From the NCBI GenBank assembly GCA_964442355.1, contig CAYTZS010000025.1:1-37677 (forward strand): a stretch of 37,677 bases of DNA. The letters are read 5' to 3'. Positions 15,795-25,076 of the stretch are shown here, piece by piece (position 1 is the stretch's first letter; every line of letters starts with the position of its first letter). The translations under genes were made by a program, and so were the position numbers. The notes under the pieces are model-generated. The model was given only the letters and a program-made list of their open reading frames with translations. It was not told the DNA's origin and made no database searches. The DNA is from UBA6168 sp964442355 (GTDB lineage Bacteria > Bacteroidota > Bacteroidia > Chitinophagales > Saprospiraceae).

Positions 15795-16571
15795 TTACAA
15801 CTGCCCCCACGCAAACAGCAAAAACAACACTCCAATTACTATCCGATACCAGCCGAATCCCGTGAAGCCGTGCTTTTCGAGCAGCTTCACAAACCATTTC
15901 ACTGCAAAAATGGCAGTGATGAACGCCACCACGAAGCCAATGCCAATCGTCGTCCACTGGTCACCGCTGATGGTGCCCTCGAATTCGAAGAGGTCTTTGG
16001 CCGATGCGGCTATCATGGTAGGGATGGCTAGCAGAAAGGAAAACTCGGCAGCGCTTTTCTTCGAAAGCCCGTTGAACATACCGCCGATGATGGTCGCAGC
16101 TGCCCTCGACACACCCGGTATCATCGAAATGCACTGGAAACAGCCGATGAAAAATGCCTGCTTGTAGCTGATGTTTTCCAGTTCTTCCGGCATTTGCTCA
16201 CCTTGTTTCATGCGCTTGTCGAGCAGGATGAGGATGATGCCACCAATGATGAGCGAAGTGGCCACCACCCAGTGGTTGACAAGGTAGGTATTGATGATTT
16301 TGTAAAACAAGGCTCCAAGCACCGCCGACGGTAGGAAAGCAACGAACAGCTTACCGTAGATGTCGAATTTCAAGATGAACCGCTTGGCATACAGCAGCAC
16401 AATGGCCATGATGGCACCGAGTTGGATGACAATCTCGAAAGTCGAGGTGAAGGCGTCCTCGTGGTTACCCAGCAGGTAGTTGAGCAGAATCATGTGCCCA
16501 GTGCTGGAGATGGGGAGGAACTCCGTGAGCCCCTCAACGATGGCGGTCAGTATGGCATCAATTAAAGACAT
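15795..16571 (-). CDS. uppP: Undecaprenyl-diphosphatase UppP (BacA)
   Basis: UppP is an inner-membrane enzyme that dephosphorylates undecaprenyl diphosphate. It recycles the lipid carrier for peptidoglycan and other surface polymers, and raises bacitracin tolerance. The 258-residue protein has family length, about seven or eight hydrophobic segments, the N-terminal motif EGLTEFLPISSTGH (residues 13-26) and the second motif PGVSRAAATIIGGM near residue 150. The more common form of the latter has Ser-Gly in place of Ala-Ala. It lies downstream of rpsT on the same strand but behind a strong terminator, so it probably has its own promoter. No terminator is seen before the methyltransferase gene 88 bases further on, so some read-through into it is possible. 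Confidence 0.95.
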   Translation of the reverse strand: MSLIDAILTAIVEGLTEFLPISSTGHMILLNYLLGNHEDAFTSTFEIVIQLGAIMAIVLLYAKRFILKFDIYGKLFVAFLPSAVLGALFYKIINTYLVNHWVVATSLIIGGIILILLDKRMKQGEQMPEELENISYKQAFFIGCFQCISMIPGVSRAAATIIGGMFNGLSKKSAAEFSFLLAIPTMIAASAKDLFEFEGTISGDQWTTIGIGFVVAFITAIFAVKWFVKLLEKHGFTGFGWYRIVIGVLFLLFAWGQL

Positions 16572-16606
16572 GGTCTAATTGGCTGATTTTCAGTGTACTG
16601 GAAACT

Positions 16607-16648
16607 AAAAAAGTGCATACCCCTGCTACGAGGATGCACTTTTTTTTA
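16607..16648 (-). terminator. Intrinsic terminator of rpsT (bidirectional shape)
   Basis: AAAAAGTGCAT and ATGCACTTTTT pair perfectly around a loop of about 15 bases, with A/T runs at both ends. On the minus strand it follows the rpsT stop codon by 20 bases and precedes uppP. Confidence 0.85.
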
Positions 16649-16667
16649 TGAAAGCGAAGCCGAAGTA

Positions 16668-16919
16668 TTACATCGTGGCGATGTGGTGCATCAAGCTGCT
16701 CTTGAGGTTTGCAGCTTTGTTGCCATGCCAGGTGTTTTTCTTGGCCAATTTGTCAATCATGCTAACGACTTTGGGGAGGAATTTTTCTGCCTCGTCCTTA
16801 GTCTCTAGTGCCCGCAGCGCCTTGATGGCAGTACGTGCTGTTTTTTTGCTGTGACGGTTGCGTGCACGCTTCTTTTCGTCTTGGCGGATGCGTTTCTTCG
16901 AAGATTTATGATGTGCCAT
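16668..16919 (-). CDS. rpsT: 30S ribosomal protein S20
   Basis: S20 is a small helical protein that binds 16S rRNA early in assembly of the 30S subunit. The 83-residue product is very basic and shows the family pattern: MAHHKSSKKRIRQ at the start, RNRHSKKTARTAIK, and the C-terminal HGNKAANLKSSLMHHI segment. The length is normal. It is a single-gene unit with a candidate promoter about 75 bases upstream and a strong terminator just downstream. Bacterial S20 can repress its own translation, but no such element could be identified here. Confidence 0.97.
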   Translation of the reverse strand: MAHHKSSKKRIRQDEKKRARNRHSKKTARTAIKALRALETKDEAEKFLPKVVSMIDKLAKKNTWHGNKAANLKSSLMHHIATM

Positions 16920-16988
16920 ATCTTGAACAAAAAATGGTTTTAGACTTCCTGAAAAGGTATTTTTTGAACACCTTTTTCAAATGGACGG

Positions 16989-16996
16989 CAAAGATA
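16989..16996 (-). promoter_or_regulatory. Candidate -7 promoter element for rpsT
   Basis: On the minus strand this reads TATCTTTG, a full match to the Bacteroidota TAnnTTTG consensus. It is about 70 bases upstream of the rpsT start codon. The -33 region (TTTTCTC on the minus strand) is T-rich but not a clear TTTG. Confidence 0.5.
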
Positions 16997-17203
16997 GGGA
17001 AATTGAAACGAGAAAATGAAGGGATGCAAGAAGTTTTTTCCTGATTTTTTCCAGATTGACAATTCTCCGAAGCCTCCCTGCCGCAACACAAGCCCTGTAC
17101 AGCAGCCGCACTCCTACTCTTCCTTGGCCTCTTGTCCGAGGACAAACCGCCGCCGCCGACCTGCCCCGCAAAGTCGCACCAAAAATGGGTAAACTAGACA
17201 GCC

Positions 17204-17518
17204 CTACTTTATCCTTTTCCCAATCTGGACAACTGGTTGCACGTTTGAAAAATTGGGTATGTCACGCATCAGCGTCTCACCGTGGTGGCCCATGCCCATT
17301 TCCATTTCTTCCACGTTGTTGAAGACCAAACGGGCAACAATGGAAAACGGGGCAGGTACATTGGGCATCGGTGTACCAATGGACTGCTCAACGACCACCT
17401 CCCTCATCCCCATCGGCTTCAGCAGCCGCTCAACCATCGGTACGTGATTGCTCATGTAATAATCCAAGTTGAACGTGCTTTCGGCGGTTTTCGGATAAAA
17501 AACGGACACGGTAATCAT
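17204..17518 (-). CDS. EthD-family dimeric alpha-beta barrel protein
   Basis: This is a 104-residue soluble protein with the EthD-type pattern: a first strand ITVSVFYP, then FNLDYYMSNHVPMVERLL, where the Tyr-Tyr-x-x-x-His portion is characteristic. A long helix-strand segment and a closing strand follow. EthD proteins form ferredoxin-like dimers. The founding member assists ether degradation, but most homologues have no assigned substrate. No cytochrome or oxygenase neighbour is present, so no pathway can be proposed. It is transcribed away from the ABC-F gene, from which it is separated by 231 bases. Confidence 0.82.
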   Translation of the reverse strand: MITVSVFYPKTAESTFNLDYYMSNHVPMVERLLKPMGMREVVVEQSIGTPMPNVPAPFSIVARLVFNNVEEMEMGMGHHGETLMRDIPNFSNVQPVVQIGKRIK

Positions 17519-17698
17519 GGCAATGTCTTTTTGTTTAAAAATACGGTAGCCGAGATAACGACCCCGCTTTGACTGGGCAATTTAGACCAGATGTGCTGAG
17601 AAAAGTATGAGTTTGACGGGCGGAACGAGTGATTTTTGTCAAAAAACAAGGCGCTCTCACAGAACAACGCATAACACGCTAATTCGCCTATAATTCCC

Positions 17699-17706
17699 TA
17701 CCTTTG
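17699..17706 (+). promoter_or_regulatory. Candidate -7 promoter element for the ABC-F gene
   Basis: TACCTTTG is a full match to the Bacteroidota -7 consensus TAnnTTTG. It lies 44 bases before the ABC-F start codon, which leaves a short leader. No TTTG is present at the expected -33 spacing. Confidence 0.5.
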
Positions 17707-17749
17707 CACCCTTTTCCGCAAAACTCCACCACAAACACGAAGTACAAAC

Positions 17750-19393
<1,644 letters not shown>

Positions 19394-19398
19394 ATAAA

Positions 19399-19468
19399 AA
19401 TGGAGAACTGAAAATTGAGAACGCCAAAAGCGATAGCTTCAATTCTCCATTTTCAATTTTCAATTCAA
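19399..19468. repeat. Imperfect inverted repeat of TGGAGAA / TTCTCCA type before cvfB
   Basis: AATGGAGAACTGAAAATTGAGA (19399-19420) is partly complementary to TCAATTCTCCATTTTCAATTTTCAATT (about 19439-19466). The right side itself contains tandem TTTTCAATT units. The sequence is simple and AT-rich, and fills nearly the whole 75-base gap between the ABC-F and cvfB-like genes. It resembles dispersed intergenic repeats of this phylum. It could also act as a weak terminator or mRNA spacer hairpin. Confidence 0.55.
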
Positions 19469-20320
19469 ATGATTACTCTCGGCAAATACAACCGCCTCCG
19501 GGCTGTCCGCCAAACGGACAACGGCGTCTACCTCACCGACCGAGAAGGCACGAGGGAAGTGCTGTTGCCCAACAAGTACATCCCCGAAGAAGGCTTGGAG
19601 GAAGGGCAACTGCTGCGAGTCTTTATTTTCAAGGACTCGGAAGACCGCATCACCGCCACCACCGCCGAGCCGCTCATCCAACTCAACGAGTTTGCCTGCC
19701 TGCAAGTGCGGGAAGTGAACCAAGTCGGTGCCTTCCTCGACTGGGGCCTCGAAAAAGACCTGATGGTGCCCTTCAAGGAGCAGCCGGGCCGCATGTCGGT
19801 GGGCGGTTGGTACATGGTTTATCTGTTTTTGGATGAAAAAACCGAGCGCCTCGTGGCCAGTGGTCGTTACCAGAAGTTTTTGGAAAAAGAGGAAATTGAC
19901 CTTAAAAATGGGCAAGCTGTGGATGTGCTCATTGATGACCAAACCGACCTCGGCATCAACGTCATCGTCAACCACCGCTACCGTGGCCTGATTTACGATA
20001 GTGAACTGTTCGAGCAGGTACAGCGGGGCGACCGCCGCAAGGGGTTCGTCAAATTGGTGCGCACCGATGGCAAGTTGGACGTCACGCTCCAGCGCCCCGG
20101 CTATGCCAAGGTGGAAGACACCGCCGACAAATTGCTTCGCAAGCTCAAGGAGAACAACGACTTTCTGCCGTTCGGTGACAAGAGCAGCCCGGAAGACATC
20201 GCTCGGGTGTTCGAGATGAGCAAAAAAACCTTCAAAATGACGCTCGGCAAGCTGTTCAAAGAACGAAAAGTGCGCATTGAGGAAAACGGAATTTACCTCG
20301 AACCCAAAAAGCGAAAGTAA
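19469..20320 (+). CDS. cvfB: CvfB-like S1 RNA-binding protein
   Basis: CvfB-type proteins carry several S1 folds and a winged-helix end, and bind RNA; in Staphylococcus aureus the homologue affects virulence gene expression. I chose the ATG at 19469 (MITLGKYNRL) because the in-frame ATG at 19415 would translate the intergenic repeat. The product has 283 residues: an N-terminal OB-like segment, an S1 domain around 70-140 (REVNQVGAFLDWGLEKDLMV is diagnostic), another S1-like segment around 150-220 (GLIYDSELFEQVQRGDRRKG), and a C-terminal winged helix (SPEDIARVFEMSKKTFKMTL). It probably shares a transcript with the ABC-F gene, which would pair two translation/RNA factors. Confidence 0.9.
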   Translation: MITLGKYNRLRAVRQTDNGVYLTDREGTREVLLPNKYIPEEGLEEGQLLRVFIFKDSEDRITATTAEPLIQLNEFACLQVREVNQVGAFLDWGLEKDLMVPFKEQPGRMSVGGWYMVYLFLDEKTERLVASGRYQKFLEKEEIDLKNGQAVDVLIDDQTDLGINVIVNHRYRGLIYDSELFEQVQRGDRRKGFVKLVRTDGKLDVTLQRPGYAKVEDTADKLLRKLKENNDFLPFGDKSSPEDIARVFEMSKKTFKMTLGKLFKERKVRIEENGIYLEPKKRK

Positions 20321-20469
20321 GCGCCCCGACAGGCATGAACATCTCCATTGTTTTTCCTGCCAAACCAACCGCAACAGTCAGACGGTTGGCGACTCATGCA
20401 CTCCGAATATCCAACGAATTGTGTTGAAGCCTTTCGGCATAAAAAGCCATTAATCTGCCAACCTGAACT

Positions 20470-21483
20470 ATGCGCAAGATTCTCAGCCATTTTCGTTCCA
20501 CTGCCCCACTGGCCATCGTACCCTATTTGGGCTTTGCCAACCACGAGCGTTTCTTCCTGAAAGGCAGGGTGTTGGAGGATGGCGGCATCTTCAAGGGCAA
20601 AAGCGAAAGCCTTCTACGCAACCTGCTGGACAGCCTCCGCCGCTTCGAGAGCGATGAAATCGCTGGGGCAAAACTGGTCGTGCGAGTGGCGGGCAGTGAG
20701 CACCAAGTCGTGACAGATGAAGAAGGGTATTTCACACTGGAAAAAAGCTGGGACACCCCAGCCGCCCAATCCGAAAACTGTTGGGTACCTGCCTCGGTGC
20801 GGCTCATCGAAAGCCCAAAAGGTGGCGCTCTCCCCACCGATGACTCCCCAACCGAACTTCTGCTGCCCTCCAAAAATACCAGCTTCGGCATCATCAGCGA
20901 CATTGACGACACGGTGCTGCAAACCCACGTCACCTCCCGCTTCAAGCTAAAAATGGCTTATGCCACCTTCTTCAAGGACAGCCACCAACGCCTGCCAATA
21001 GAGGGCATACCTGACTTGATGCGGGCACTCGAAAGGGGCAGCGATGGACAGCGGCAAAACCCCGTGTTTTATGTCTCCGACTCCCCCTGGAACATCTACG
21101 ACCTACTGTCGGATTTCATGGAACTGCAAGCATTGCCAAAAGGCCCCATCCTGCTGCGGGACTACGGTACGCACATGCTCCAGCGAGGCAACGACCGCCC
21201 TGTTCACAAGCTCGATGCTTTTCGACAAATCATAGGCATGTACCCCGGCCTGCCTTTTGTCATGCTCGGCGACACAGCCAGCAAGGATGCCGACTATTAC
21301 CTGCAAATGGCCGAGGAGTTCTCTGGGCAAGTGTTGGCCATCTACATCCGGCAAACGAGGGACAACGACAACGCCCGCCGCATTGCGAAGCTGATAGAAA
21401 CCAACTCGCACATTCCAGCTGTGCGGGTGCATTCCTCTGCCGAGATTTGGGCGGATGCCAGAAAACGGGGACTGGTGATTTGA
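20470..21483 (+). CDS. App1-like phosphatase (DUF2183, HAD-type catalytic motif)
   Basis: This 337-residue protein resembles the catalytic domain of yeast App1 phosphatidate phosphatase. An N-terminal beta-rich part (about 20-115) contains FFLKGRVLED and GYFTLEK. The catalytic domain begins with GIISDIDDTVLQTH. DIDDT at 144-148 supplies the DxDxT nucleophile signature of HAD-type phosphatases. NPVFYVSDSPWNIYDLL and FVMLGDTASKDADYY give the later motifs. No signal peptide is evident, so it is cytoplasmic or membrane-peripheral. The substrate of the bacterial proteins is not established; phosphatidate is inferred from the yeast enzyme. It is a single-gene unit closed by a strong terminator. Confidence 0.88.
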   Translation: MRKILSHFRSTAPLAIVPYLGFANHERFFLKGRVLEDGGIFKGKSESLLRNLLDSLRRFESDEIAGAKLVVRVAGSEHQVVTDEEGYFTLEKSWDTPAAQSENCWVPASVRLIESPKGGALPTDDSPTELLLPSKNTSFGIISDIDDTVLQTHVTSRFKLKMAYATFFKDSHQRLPIEGIPDLMRALERGSDGQRQNPVFYVSDSPWNIYDLLSDFMELQALPKGPILLRDYGTHMLQRGNDRPVHKLDAFRQIIGMYPGLPFVMLGDTASKDADYYLQMAEEFSGQVLAIYIRQTRDNDNARRIAKLIETNSHIPAVRVHSSAEIWADARKRGLVI

Positions 21484-21541
21484 GGTATCACCCCATTCGA
21501 ATCGGCTTTTCGAGGTAGTCCATTCCACCATTTTTACAAAT

Positions 21542-21582
21542 AAAAACGCCCGACAGGTCAAGCCTGCCGGGCGTTTGTTTTA
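21542..21582 (+). terminator. Intrinsic terminator after the App1-like gene
   Basis: AAACGCCCGACAGG and CCTGCCGGGCGTTT pair with one mismatch around a 5-base loop, followed by GTTTT. The A-run on the 5' side would also allow weaker termination on the other strand. Confidence 0.85.
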
Positions 21583-21722
21583 CCATCAGAACTCGAACGA
21601 TACCGCTTATCCATCAGCGTAAAAACCAGCGCTTTAGCCAAATTTATTCACAAAATAACCCTTAAAGTGCCATATATCCCCGATGCTTTCCTTTAATTTG
21701 CCGCCTAACCAAACGCTAACCT

Positions 21723-23003
21723 ATGGAATTACTGCTTGCAGTCACCTTTGTTTTGGGCTATGCAGCCATTGCTTTTGAGCACCCTATCAAAATCAACAAA
21801 GCCGCTTCGGCGCTCATCACAGGGGTCGTTTGCTGGACGATTTACATGCTCTACAGCACCGATGCGCACGAGGTCAACCACCATTTGGAAGAGCACCTCG
21901 GAGAGGTCTCTGGCATCTTGTTTTTCTTGTTGGGCGCTATGGTCATTGTGGAGCTGATTGATGCCCACGATGGTTTTCAAATCATCACCGACCGCATTAA
22001 AACCACCAACGCCCGAAAGTTGCTTTGGCTGATAGGGTTCATCACCTTTTTCCTTTCCGCTGCGCTTGACAACCTCACGACCACCATTGTCATGATTTCG
22101 CTTTTGCGCAAAATCGTGAACGACCAGCAGGACCGGCTATTTTTTGCGGGCATCATCGTCATCGCTGCCAATGCGGGTGGTGCATGGTCGCCGCTGGGCG
22201 ACGTGACCACCACCATGCTATGGATTGGCAACCAAATCAGTGCAGGAGCCATCGTTTTGAAGGTTTTCCTGCCCAGTATCGCCTGTTTGGCGGTGCCACT
22301 GCTCTACCTCAATTGGAAAATGAGGAAAGATGCCCCCACCATCCCCGCTATTCGGGAGAAAAAAGCGGGGCAAACAACCACGGCTCGTGAGCGCAAAATC
22401 GTGTTTGCACTTGGTGTCGGCGGACTTCTGTTTGTGCCTATTTTCAAAACCCTAACACACCTGCCACCCTACATGGGCATTTTATTGTCCCTTGGTGTAC
22501 TCTGGGTAGTCACCGAACTCATGCACCACGAAAAGGACACAGAAGAAAAAGGTGTGCTCTCGGTGGTGCATGCCCTTCGGAAAATCGACGCTGCGAGCGT
22601 GCTGTTTTTCCTCGGCATCCTAATTTCCATTTCAGCGCTACAGTCAGCGGGTATGTTGTCTGAATTGGCCACTTGGCTCTCCGAGACCATCGGCAACCAA
22701 GACGTTATCGTCGTGGCCATCGGATTGCTCTCAGCCGTGGTGGACAACGTGCCTTTGGTGGCAGCGGCACAGGGCATGTATCCCCTTGAACAGTTCCCAA
22801 CCGACCACTCGTTTTGGCTCTTCCTGGCTTACTGCGCTGGTACGGGGGGCAGTGCCCTAATTATCGGCTCGGCAGCGGGCGTGGCAGCGATGGGCATGGA
22901 ACAAATCAACTTTTTTTGGTACTTGAAAAAAATCAGCTTGCTGGCACTACTCGGGTATTTTGCGGGCGTGGCAGTTTATCTTTTACAAGCACAAATTTTT
23001 TGA
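21723..23003 (+). CDS. nhaD: Sodium/proton antiporter NhaD
   Basis: NhaD exports Na+ (or Li+) in exchange for H+ across the inner membrane. The 426-residue protein is mostly hydrophobic, with about 12 or 13 membrane segments. It contains the family motifs LDNLTTTIVMISLLRK in the first half, AANAGGAWSPLGDVTTTMLW, and VVDNVPLVAAAQGMY in the second half, where the polar residues form the ion path. The gene is the first of five closely spaced genes on the same strand; two base pairs separate its stop codon from the next start. The later response regulator and kinase make regulation by ion or pH stress plausible. Confidence 0.95.
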   Translation: MELLLAVTFVLGYAAIAFEHPIKINKAASALITGVVCWTIYMLYSTDAHEVNHHLEEHLGEVSGILFFLLGAMVIVELIDAHDGFQIITDRIKTTNARKLLWLIGFITFFLSAALDNLTTTIVMISLLRKIVNDQQDRLFFAGIIVIAANAGGAWSPLGDVTTTMLWIGNQISAGAIVLKVFLPSIACLAVPLLYLNWKMRKDAPTIPAIREKKAGQTTTARERKIVFALGVGGLLFVPIFKTLTHLPPYMGILLSLGVLWVVTELMHHEKDTEEKGVLSVVHALRKIDAASVLFFLGILISISALQSAGMLSELATWLSETIGNQDVIVVAIGLLSAVVDNVPLVAAAQGMYPLEQFPTDHSFWLFLAYCAGTGGSALIIGSAAGVAAMGMEQINFFWYLKKISLLALLGYFAGVAVYLLQAQIF

Positions 23004-23005
23004 AA

Positions 23006-23146
23006 ATGAACAGTGAAGCTTTAATCATGTGGCTGGCCACGGTGGCCATTGCGGGTGGCTTTTGCGGCTATTTTTTCTTTCGGGTTTTGACGGCAAAAAA
23101 ACGGCCAGAACCGGATTCCTACTCCGGTAACGACAACCAACAATGA
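23006..23146 (+). CDS. 46-residue single-span membrane protein in an antiporter operon
   Basis: This small gene is too short for standard ORF cut-offs. The ATG at 23006 follows the nhaD stop by 2 bases, and its stop overlaps the next start as ATGA (23143-23146). That is a strong sign of translational coupling and of a real gene. The product has a hydrophobic segment at residues 5-29 (LIMWLATVAIAGGFCGYFFF) followed by a basic stop-transfer patch (TAKKRPEP) and a polar tail, so the C terminus should be cytoplasmic. It resembles in size and topology the small accessory subunits of other transporters (for example MetS-type or CydX-type), but I do not recognise a family. A role as a subunit of NhaD or of the next antiporter is inferred. 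Confidence 0.75.
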   Translation: MNSEALIMWLATVAIAGGFCGYFFFRVLTAKKRPEPDSYSGNDNQQ

Positions 23147-24345
23147 GCACTTATGCCATCATTATTCTGCTGTCCGGGTTGGTCATTTTCTCCTACCTGT
23201 TCGACCTTTTTGCGAAGCGCACCAAAGTGCCTGCGGTGCTGCTTTTGTTGGCAACTGGAGTTGGCCTGAAGCTCATAGCCAATGCCTTCCACTTCGAGGG
23301 TATTGACTTTTCAAAAGTATTGCCGCTGCTGGGCACCATAGGGCTTATCCTTATCGTACTGGAAGGAGCCTTGGAACTGCATTTTACACCGGACAAGATG
23401 CAGGTGATTCTAAAATCGCTGGGTGCAGCTTTCGTCTTGTTGGTAGTATCGTCATTGCTCATCGGCTGGCTTTTTGTTTATATCACCGATGCACCCTTCA
23501 AGACCTGCCTTCTGAACGCCGTACCTTACGGAACCATCAGTTCAGCCATCGCCATACCATCCGTTGCCAACTTAATTGCCTCGAAAAAGGAATTCATCGT
23601 GTACGAATCTACCTTCTCGGACATCCTTGGCATCATGCTTTTCAACTTCCTGCTGTACAACGAGGAAGTTTCTGCGGGTTCATTCTTGGGCTTGACGATG
23701 GAGACGGTGCTGATATTGACATTGGCTACTGGGTTTTCTTTTTTCCTGCTGTACCTGCTTAGCCGCATCCAACACCATATCAAGTTCTTCTTGATTTTGG
23801 CCATCTTGATGCTGATTTATGCCGTTGGCAAACAATTCCACTTGTCAACGCTCATTATCATCCTGATTTTTGGACTGTTCCTCAACAACACGCAACTGTT
23901 TGATTTTGAATGGTTTAAAAAACTGTTTGCATACCCGTCTTTTGATAAGGACCTAGAACAACTGCATATCCTCACTGCCGAAAGTGCTTTTCTAATCCGC
24001 ACCTTTTTCTTTGTCATTTTTGGCTTCACAATGGAGTTCGGCTACCTAGCCGACGTGCCCACGGTTGTGAATGGGCTTGCCGCAGTCCTCATCATTTACA
24101 TATTGCGTTGGTGCTACCTGCGGTTCTTCGCCAAAATCGACCTGAACCCAGAAGTGTTCATAAGCCCCCGGGGGCTTATCAGCATCCTGTTGTTTTTCAG
24201 CATCCCCGATTCCGAACGACTGCTCGGCATTGGCAGTGGGTTGTTGCTTTGCGTCATTTTGGCCACAAGTTTAGTGATGACCTTCGGCTTGGTTCGTGTT
24301 AAAGCACTGCCAACTGCCGAAACTAGTACCACCGAGACACCGTAG
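23143..24345 (+). CDS. CPA-type cation/proton antiporter (Kef/NhaP-like)
   Basis: The 400-residue inner-membrane protein has about 12 or 13 hydrophobic segments and the general layout of CPA1/CPA2 sodium or potassium/proton exchangers. Characteristic stretches are LLGTIGLILIVLEGALEL in the first third, then PYGTISSAIAIPSVANLIA and YESTFSDILGIMLFN. The Glu/Asp pair in the last stretch (E-S-x-x-x-D) takes the place of the ion-binding motif. SPRGLISILLFFSIP near the end is also typical. No cytoplasmic TrkA domain follows, so it is shorter than Kef proteins. It starts inside the stop of the small membrane gene and ends 29 bases before the response regulator. Which cation it moves cannot be decided from sequence. 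Confidence 0.9.
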   Translation: MSTYAIIILLSGLVIFSYLFDLFAKRTKVPAVLLLLATGVGLKLIANAFHFEGIDFSKVLPLLGTIGLILIVLEGALELHFTPDKMQVILKSLGAAFVLLVVSSLLIGWLFVYITDAPFKTCLLNAVPYGTISSAIAIPSVANLIASKKEFIVYESTFSDILGIMLFNFLLYNEEVSAGSFLGLTMETVLILTLATGFSFFLLYLLSRIQHHIKFFLILAILMLIYAVGKQFHLSTLIIILIFGLFLNNTQLFDFEWFKKLFAYPSFDKDLEQLHILTAESAFLIRTFFFVIFGFTMEFGYLADVPTVVNGLAAVLIIYILRWCYLRFFAKIDLNPEVFISPRGLISILLFFSIPDSERLLGIGSGLLLCVILATSLVMTFGLVRVKALPTAETSTTETP

Positions 24346-24374
24346 CAATACTCCGCAAACAAAATGCCTATCAA

Positions 24375-25076
24375 ATGAGCACCACCAAACTGCCCGCCAT
24401 ACTTTTCGTCGAAGACGAGCCCAAGGTCGCCGCCTCCATCAAGCAGGGGCTGGAGGAGAACGGCTACGAAGTGGACCTCGCCCCCGATGGGGCAGTGGGC
24501 AATTTTTTGGCCTCCACCAACAAATACGACCTCATCCTGCTGGATGTCAACCTGCCGCATGTAAGCGGTTACGAGGTGTGCCGTAGCGTTCGGGCGAAAG
24601 ACCCCAAAGTGCCCGTCATCATGCTGACGGCCATGCAGTCCATCGAAAACAAAATCACTGGATTCGATGCGGGCGCCGACGACTACATCGTCAAACCCTT
24701 CGACTTTCGGGAACTGCTGGCCCGGGTGAAGGTCTTTTTGAAGCGAAGTGTCTCCGAAGCCGAAACACCTCAGGACGTCGTGCTCAACGTGGCCGATTTG
24801 GAGCTAAACACCTCCTCCAAGACAGTGTACCGACGGGGCATGCCCATTTCGCTCACAGCCAAGGAGTTTGCCCTGCTCGAATTCCTGCTGCGCCGCAAGG
24901 GGCGGGTGGTCAGCCGCACCGAAATCAGTGAGTTTGTTTGGGATGTCAACTTTGACACAGGCACCAACGTGGTGGACGTTTACATCAATTTTTTGCGCAA
25001 AAAAATTGACAAAAACTTCGAGCCGAAACTAATCCACACCAAACCCGGCATGGGCTATTTTTTGAAGGAGCTATGA
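24375..25076 (+). CDS. OmpR/PhoB-type response regulator
   Basis: This is a 233-residue DNA-binding response regulator. The receiver domain (residues 7-125) has the acidic pair E13-D14 in FVEDE, the phosphorylation site D57 in LILLDVNLP, the threonine in MLTA and the lysine in IVKPFDF. The C-terminal winged helix (about 135-232) contains LTAKEFALLEFLLRRKGRVV and the recognition helix region TNVVDVYINFLRKKID. Its stop codon overlaps the kinase start (ATGA at 25073-25076), so the two form a pair. The location directly behind two antiporters suggests control of ion homeostasis genes; this is an inference. Confidence 0.95.
   Translation: MSTTKLPAILFVEDEPKVAASIKQGLEENGYEVDLAPDGAVGNFLASTNKYDLILLDVNLPHVSGYEVCRSVRAKDPKVPVIMLTAMQSIENKITGFDAGADDYIVKPFDFRELLARVKVFLKRSVSEAETPQDVVLNVADLELNTSSKTVYRRGMPISLTAKEFALLEFLLRRKGRVVSRTEISEFVWDVNFDTGTNVVDVYINFLRKKIDKNFEPKLIHTKPGMGYFLKEL

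Noticed and set aside
16920..17203. Possible RNA gene in the GC-rich stretch upstream of rpsT
   Set aside because: Only a short CCTC/GAGG hairpin is present and no tRNA-like or other known fold. The rpsT promoter explains part of the region.
17056..17322. Open frame of 88 codons on the plus strand near the EthD-like gene
   Set aside because: Low-complexity Pro/Leu/Ser composition, overlap with the EthD-like gene on the other strand and no ribosome binding site.
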